64,000 bases of DNA, from NCBI GenBank assembly GCA_935421135.1, contig OW285188.1:3462733-3526732 (forward strand). The letters run 5' to 3'. Positions 59,246-64,000 of this stretch are shown here, piece after piece (the first letter of the stretch is position 1; each line of letters begins with the position of its first letter). A model generated the notes under the pieces. The model did no database searches. It was not told the origin of the DNA and worked only from the letters and a program-made list of their open reading frames with translations. This stretch comes from Bugulina stolonifera (lineage: Eukaryota > Bryozoa > Gymnolaemata > Cheilostomatida > Bugulidae). Position numbers and translations under genes: made by a program.

Positions 59246-60270
59246 CATGAGTCCAAAAAACTTTCTATTATTGTCACAGCTGCTCGTGAACTCAGTGGCT
59301 TTGATTCTTGTGAAAACAACTTCAGTAAACCTCTCGCAATAAAACTAGGCACCTGCTATGCTCAGTTCATTGATGTTCAAATTTTTCTAGTCAAAGAGAG
59401 TGAAGACAGTTTTGTCCATGAAATATTTGCACGGCTGAAAAAACTGTTTGAAATCCGGTGGAGCCTGGAATGTACAAATAATGCCTATAGAACTAATGTG
59501 AAGAAGATGAACACTATATCGATAGTTCCACTGACACAAGACAGCAAATTGCTTTCTAACTATCTAAAGCGGGAAATATGCAAGCCAACGGAGCAGCTAC
59601 AGCAAAACCCTCTATGCAAGAAAAATTACTCTCAGCTACAGGAAGCCGAAATGCTGATCCTCTTAAACCGAAGACGGTCAGGAGAAGTTAACATAATAAA
59701 AGTTGTACAATTTCTCAGGGAGCTGATGCAGCCAATGACCACAGCGCTCATCTATCTGAGCTCAAAAAAAATCTTGTAGAACAGTTCTACAGAATGGTGT
59801 TGGCAAAAGGGGCTGAATTGTCCTTATTTCTATGGCCAATGAATTTAAAATGCCGATGGATCTTCTCGTCAACTCAAGGCTGTTGTTGAACATTAATAGT
59901 AACAACCCATACGTTTTCACATTGTCAAATGGTAACCCAATTTCTTGTTTGAGAGGGTCAGATGTTTTAAGGCAGTTCAGTAACACTTGTGGTGTCTCTC
60001 GAACAAAACTACGGAAACATGTCGCCACAGTAACACAGATCCTCAACATCAAAGAGCATGAACTTGACATTTTAGCCAATTTCATGGGACAAGGCATCCG
60101 CGTTCACACGGAGTTTTATAGGCTCCCAGATGAAATAATACGTGTCGCTAGAGTTTCAAAGTCTGATGGCTATGGAGAATAAGGATGCTTACATAGTAAG
60201 TACAAAGGAAAATCTTTAGAAGAAATTCAGATGCCAGTCACCAAGACACTTTCATGTACCTGCAGAAAGT
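59246..60270 (+). pseudogene. Tyrosine-recombinase-like repeat gene, copy B
   Basis: Downstream tandem copy, without a piggyBac insertion. In order: AARELSGFDSCENNFSKPLA, LKKLFEIRWSLEC, ISIVPLTQDSKLLSNYL, LLNRRRSGEVN, then stops and frameshifts around 59775-59850. After these comes NSNNPYVFTLSNGNPISCLR and TKLRKHVATVTQIL, then LANFMGQGIRVHTEFYRLP. In the family the motif is GHD, so GQG removes the conserved His. About 20 bp are lost between GVSRT and KLRKH compared with copy A. It is clearly non-functional. Crypton-like origin is my inference from the recombinase-like motifs. Confidence 0.6.
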
Positions 60271-60455
60271 TGTAGAAATGTTCAATTACGATTTTCTGTC
60301 GATATTTCGATATATTTATCAACCAGTAAGAATAATGTTGCAAAGTTACTCCTGAGAAAAAAATGTCAAAATGATTTTCAATAGTAAACATTTGGTATAA
60401 ATGTACTTATGTGCATAAATCTACAATGTGCGATCTTGGTCTCTTTATGCTTCAG

Positions 60456-60586
60456 TTGATGAAGAACTTAGCGAGGCTGAAGCTAGTGAGGAAGATATGC
60501 AGCGAGATGTGGCAGAGGAAAACGTTGGAGAGACCCAACCAGTACTTATCATGCCAGAAAAGAAAAAAGTATTTTGTGAAAATTAA
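60456..60586 (+). other. Candidate exon, acidic tail of the repeat gene
   Basis: Follows an acceptor (TATGCTTCAG). It is open for about 42 codons, DEELSEAEASEEDMQRDVAE followed by a Lys-rich end and TAA. It could be the C-terminal exon of copy B; an acidic linker after the recombinase-like part is plausible. Not certain. Confidence 0.35.
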
Positions 60587-60877
60587 TTGTAATTCTGTTT
60601 GTCATTACCGTCTAGCAGTCAAGTTGGTTTGCAAGGCGTAGAGTTTAATGGTCAGACATTGAAGCTTGCAATACAAAGCATATTTCCAAGGTGTGTACGT
60701 ACATGCACTTGTAGATATAAAGTCTATTGTAATTAAAGTTCTCTAGCTTTCAATAGAACATGGTTTTATTTATGCAACGCATCATATTTTCAGGTGGCAC
60801 GAGTCATGTTCCAGAGACACCCAAGCCAGTAGTAAAAATTAGATTGTACTTATTGTAAAGTGTTTGCCTGCTTGTAG

Positions 60878-60979
60878 GATTAAACTTGTCAGCTGTCGTT
60901 CTGTCTACAACTGTCTTTCCTCAAATTGATGTAAAACATGATGCAAATGTTATGCTATCATGGCAAATGCAGCACTCAG
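60878..60979 (+). other. Candidate isolated exon
   Basis: An open stretch (LNLSAVVLSTTVFPQIDVKH and more) sits between GCTTGTAG and a good donor CTCAG|GTGAGC. No family is recognised, and no neighbouring exons could be joined with confidence. Confidence 0.25.
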
Positions 60980-61117
60980 GTGAGCCACCTCCCAAAAAAT
61001 CTCATGACATTGAACAACCTACTGCTATTGTTGTAGATCGCCAGCCATGGTCAGATCAAGACCATCTGCAACTTAAAGGACCCCTCTCACCGTTTTTGTT
61101 TACACTTTGAGACACCC

Positions 61118-64000
61118 ACGTGCTCGCTAGAGCAACCATCATGATTGGTTACTTGCACTGTATTATAATTGGCTAACTAAATCGCATGTGCATGTACACG
61201 TGTGGGAAAGTCCATCGGGTGATCGATGGGAATCAGTTGACTGTGGACAGAATAGAATATAGTATTTTGCTTTTGCCAAAATGAAATTATTGTTGCAAGA
61301 TGAAAATGCTATCGAGAGATGATACGATACAAGGTATATGGCAAGCATAGCAAAAATTGCAATCAAGTCATTGAAAGTAACTTTGTTTTCTTTTTGATTT
61401 TAATTTAATTTTCAATTTTAATGTACTATGATCTATCTATGTCACAGTGTAATTAATATTTAAAAATATCTATACATGTGAATATAGCAATGATGATTAT
61501 TGTTATTTACCCCTTGCTCACATTGATACATAAGTGATTTGTTAAAATAACATGCTAGTTACTTATGGCTAATTATATTATACATCATTCATATATCATA
61601 TTACATGTACTTTACTATTTTAAACTCTACTAAAATGGATAAAATGCAAATTGGAAATAAAATAATGGGATTATAATATTAACTTTATTAACTAGGATTG
61701 TTGCTGTCTACATATATGTAGGCCTATATGCAGTACCTGATCAAAAATTTAATTTATTGAATTTCAAAATAATTGCATCATTTGATTGCAGCCGTAAGTA
61801 AAATAAACTTTTGATGACACTATATTCAACTCATTTTCGTTCTCTATTGTAATAATAATACTATGATGACTAAAATGTGTGTAATGAATGCTTCTTTTTA
61901 GTAGTTTGTCAAGACTATGGCCCAGGAATGTGAAGTCCCATCAATCGCAACCTCTTAAAGCCATACTTGAGTGACGAGTATTGTACCTTGGAAACTAAGT
62001 TGACTCGTTTTACATAGGTATACAAAAGGTAAGTGCATCATACACTTTCAAGATTCAGCAAAGTTTTCACTGTAAACACTGCTGCATGTACATATTACTT
62101 TCCTGTACTGTGGTTTTTGGAATGTAGCCTAGCAAAATCAGCGTCGGTTTGATTTGTATTCATCATTTTCAATCTTGTACATTGTACCTAGCAGTTATAT
62201 TCTGTTGCTTAGTGTGGGCTGATTTTAAGTACCATCTGTTGACGTTAATATACTTTTAGGTGATCCAATAGTATGTTCACATGTTCACATAATGTTGTAG
62301 AAACATCGACCAAGCAACATGCTTGAACTGAAGTACTTACCAACAATTTGAGCAGCTAAATCAATCGTGAGGTTTGTAAAGTATTGACTGGTACCTTCAA
62401 ATATTAATATTCTGACAAAATTGGAATTTTTTTCATTTATATATGTATTAGTAGTTGGCCTGATACTTCATGTATGATCTTTCAGTAAATAGAATTTCTA
62501 TGAGTACAGTACGTGTTGTATTTGATGTCTTTGATAGCCAATTCTAGTTTGATTTTGTCTATATTGTGCAGTTACCTTAATGATCTTTTCTATTTATTAA
62601 TTTGATTGTTACTGCCACGTTTCAAGTGATCGTAATCCACAAGCTTTAATGTTAACAAGAACTAATATTATGCACTCATGGTTATTTGCAATTAGCCGAG
62701 TAGAGTTAGCTTGTTCCAAGATGTCATTATTTTGAATTCCAAGATTACTCATTTATTGTATGTTAAACATTTTTATGTGTTTGCAGTCATAGTCAATTGA
62801 AAATACACGCGGCTCAAAATTTATACTTTATAGACTATTGTATTCGATTTGACATGTATTTTGTGCTATTTTTCTTATCTTTCCCAGTCTTTAGGGAGGG
62901 TTTATTTTACTAGATGAAACCGCAATTTTCCATTTGTAAATACATGTAAGTGCTGTTGTTATAAACATTAATTTACTAATTATCTACCAATACAAACTCT
63001 AGAAATATTTTATTGCCCTCTACGTTTTATGACACTGAGCTATGATTGCAAGATTGATTTAGGCCTGTTAGTATACTTTTGGCAAAGTGCTGGAGACTAA
63101 AATCAATAGCCATGGAATCACGTGTACATGTATAAATCCGCTTGACTATGATGCATGCACATTTCAACAAAAATGTTTGAAATGATTTGGTCTGTCGTAC
63201 TCTCTGAAAATGTAATCGTCATTCTTAGTTATTAAATATCAGAACATCAAATGACTATTCAACTTCAATATCTTGAAACATTTATTGTTGATTTACCTTA
63301 TCTGTTTATAACAAAATACAACAATGAAAACAGCGGAAACCAGGGTAAAATACATGTGTAAAGTATTGAACATGAACAGTGTATGTATAATATACATTGT
63401 GGGCAGAATTAAGTCATAATGAGATACACAGTCCATGTAGGGCGCCAGCAGAAGTTTGTTTTCAATCGTAATCGTTCACCTTGAATGCTGAGGCACTATA
63501 ACGCTTCACCTTTTATATAGTTACTTGATGAGGAAACCTCTTGGAGTACGGGTGAAATGTGCATTTAGAACACTTCTTTTGCAATCCAATATGTATTATC
63601 TGCAATTCAAAATGTAGAGCATTTTATTAAGAAAAATGGTTGTGACCCTTACCAAAATTATATTGCTATTCCGAAGAAAAAACATCAATGGTTGGGTTCA
63701 ACTCCCACAACAGAATTTTCCACCCTGTTGAATAGCTGATGCCGGAGTACTAGTACTGATAACCAAGTTGATGTACATAACATATTACTGCTACAACACT
63801 TACCTATGCTTTTTCCAACACTGAAGATAAAGATGATATAGTGCAAGCTGTAGAATAGTTTGAATTTCCACGCCAGTGTCTGGTAGCATGGAATTGGTCT
63901 AGCTAGGTTCCCCTTCTTTCATACAGCTTTGGAATCTCACTGTGCTAAAAAATAATGATAGCAATATAATATTTATGGCGCCAAACACAATTCTTTAACA
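61118..64000. other. AT-rich region, no gene seen
   Basis: No long open frame, no recognisable protein motif, RNA gene or closed repeat structure in about 2.9 kb. The palindrome TACATGTA recurs (e.g. near 61603, 62940, 63124), as elsewhere in the window. Confidence 0.5.

Noticed and set aside
60886..61110. 74-codon frame as a complete gene
   Set aside because: It runs through a good splice donor (GTGAGC near 60980) and has no recognisable domain; only a possible exon is listed.

Overview
Eukaryotic, strongly AT-rich DNA with short introns (GT..AG), TALE-class homeobox exons and a dense, varied set of DNA transposons. The pattern fits an early-branching animal; a demosponge is my best guess, but nothing in the window proves the taxon. 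No prokaryotic gene organisation, CRISPR array or clear tRNA/rRNA gene was seen.

Region 1 (about 770-32975) is a tandem array of three 10.5-11.4 kb units. Each unit carries, in order: a broken small basic-protein gene, a homeobox relic, the decayed 5' end of an older paralogue, a GCAAC/GCAAT-type array, and a five-exon TALE homeobox gene with a Gln/His-rich N-terminus. A ~190-bp repeat occurs 11 times, usually just upstream of a gene start or the remains of one. Homeobox copy 1 (6547-9217) is a pseudogene. Copies 2 (17930-20678) and 3 (28400-31156) are open across all exon junctions and predict 270 and 253 residues. Unit 2 resembles unit 3 in its left half and unit 1 in its right half. That is what a recent tandem duplication of the 'right half of unit 1 plus left half of the next unit' would leave. 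The array ends in a truncated fourth gene start at about 32975, just before a probable solo LTR (33013-33730).

Region 2 (33000-46000) holds mobile elements. These are a solo LTR; a non-autonomous hAT element full of AAGTC motifs (35292-36152, 8-bp target duplication CCAATAAC); a LINE 3' fragment (36823-37077); an apparently intact autonomous PIF/Harbinger element (37571-42078, TAA duplication, 424-residue transposase and convergent 276-residue MADF/BESS protein); a second hAT element full of TCTCG motifs (42995-43723, duplication ATTGCTAT); and two adjacent minisatellites.

Region 3 (46000-55400) is a decayed hAT transposase gene. One exon is inverted, and its 7.6-kb intron is filled by a BED-finger relic and a 3.6-kb hAT element (49583-53221, duplication TTTACACC).

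Region 4 (55590-60600) is a tandem pair of pseudogenes of a dispersed family that looks tyrosine-recombinase-like. The first copy was split by a piggyBac element (56112-58738) at TTAA; the second copy preserves the empty site. From 61118 to the end I see no gene.
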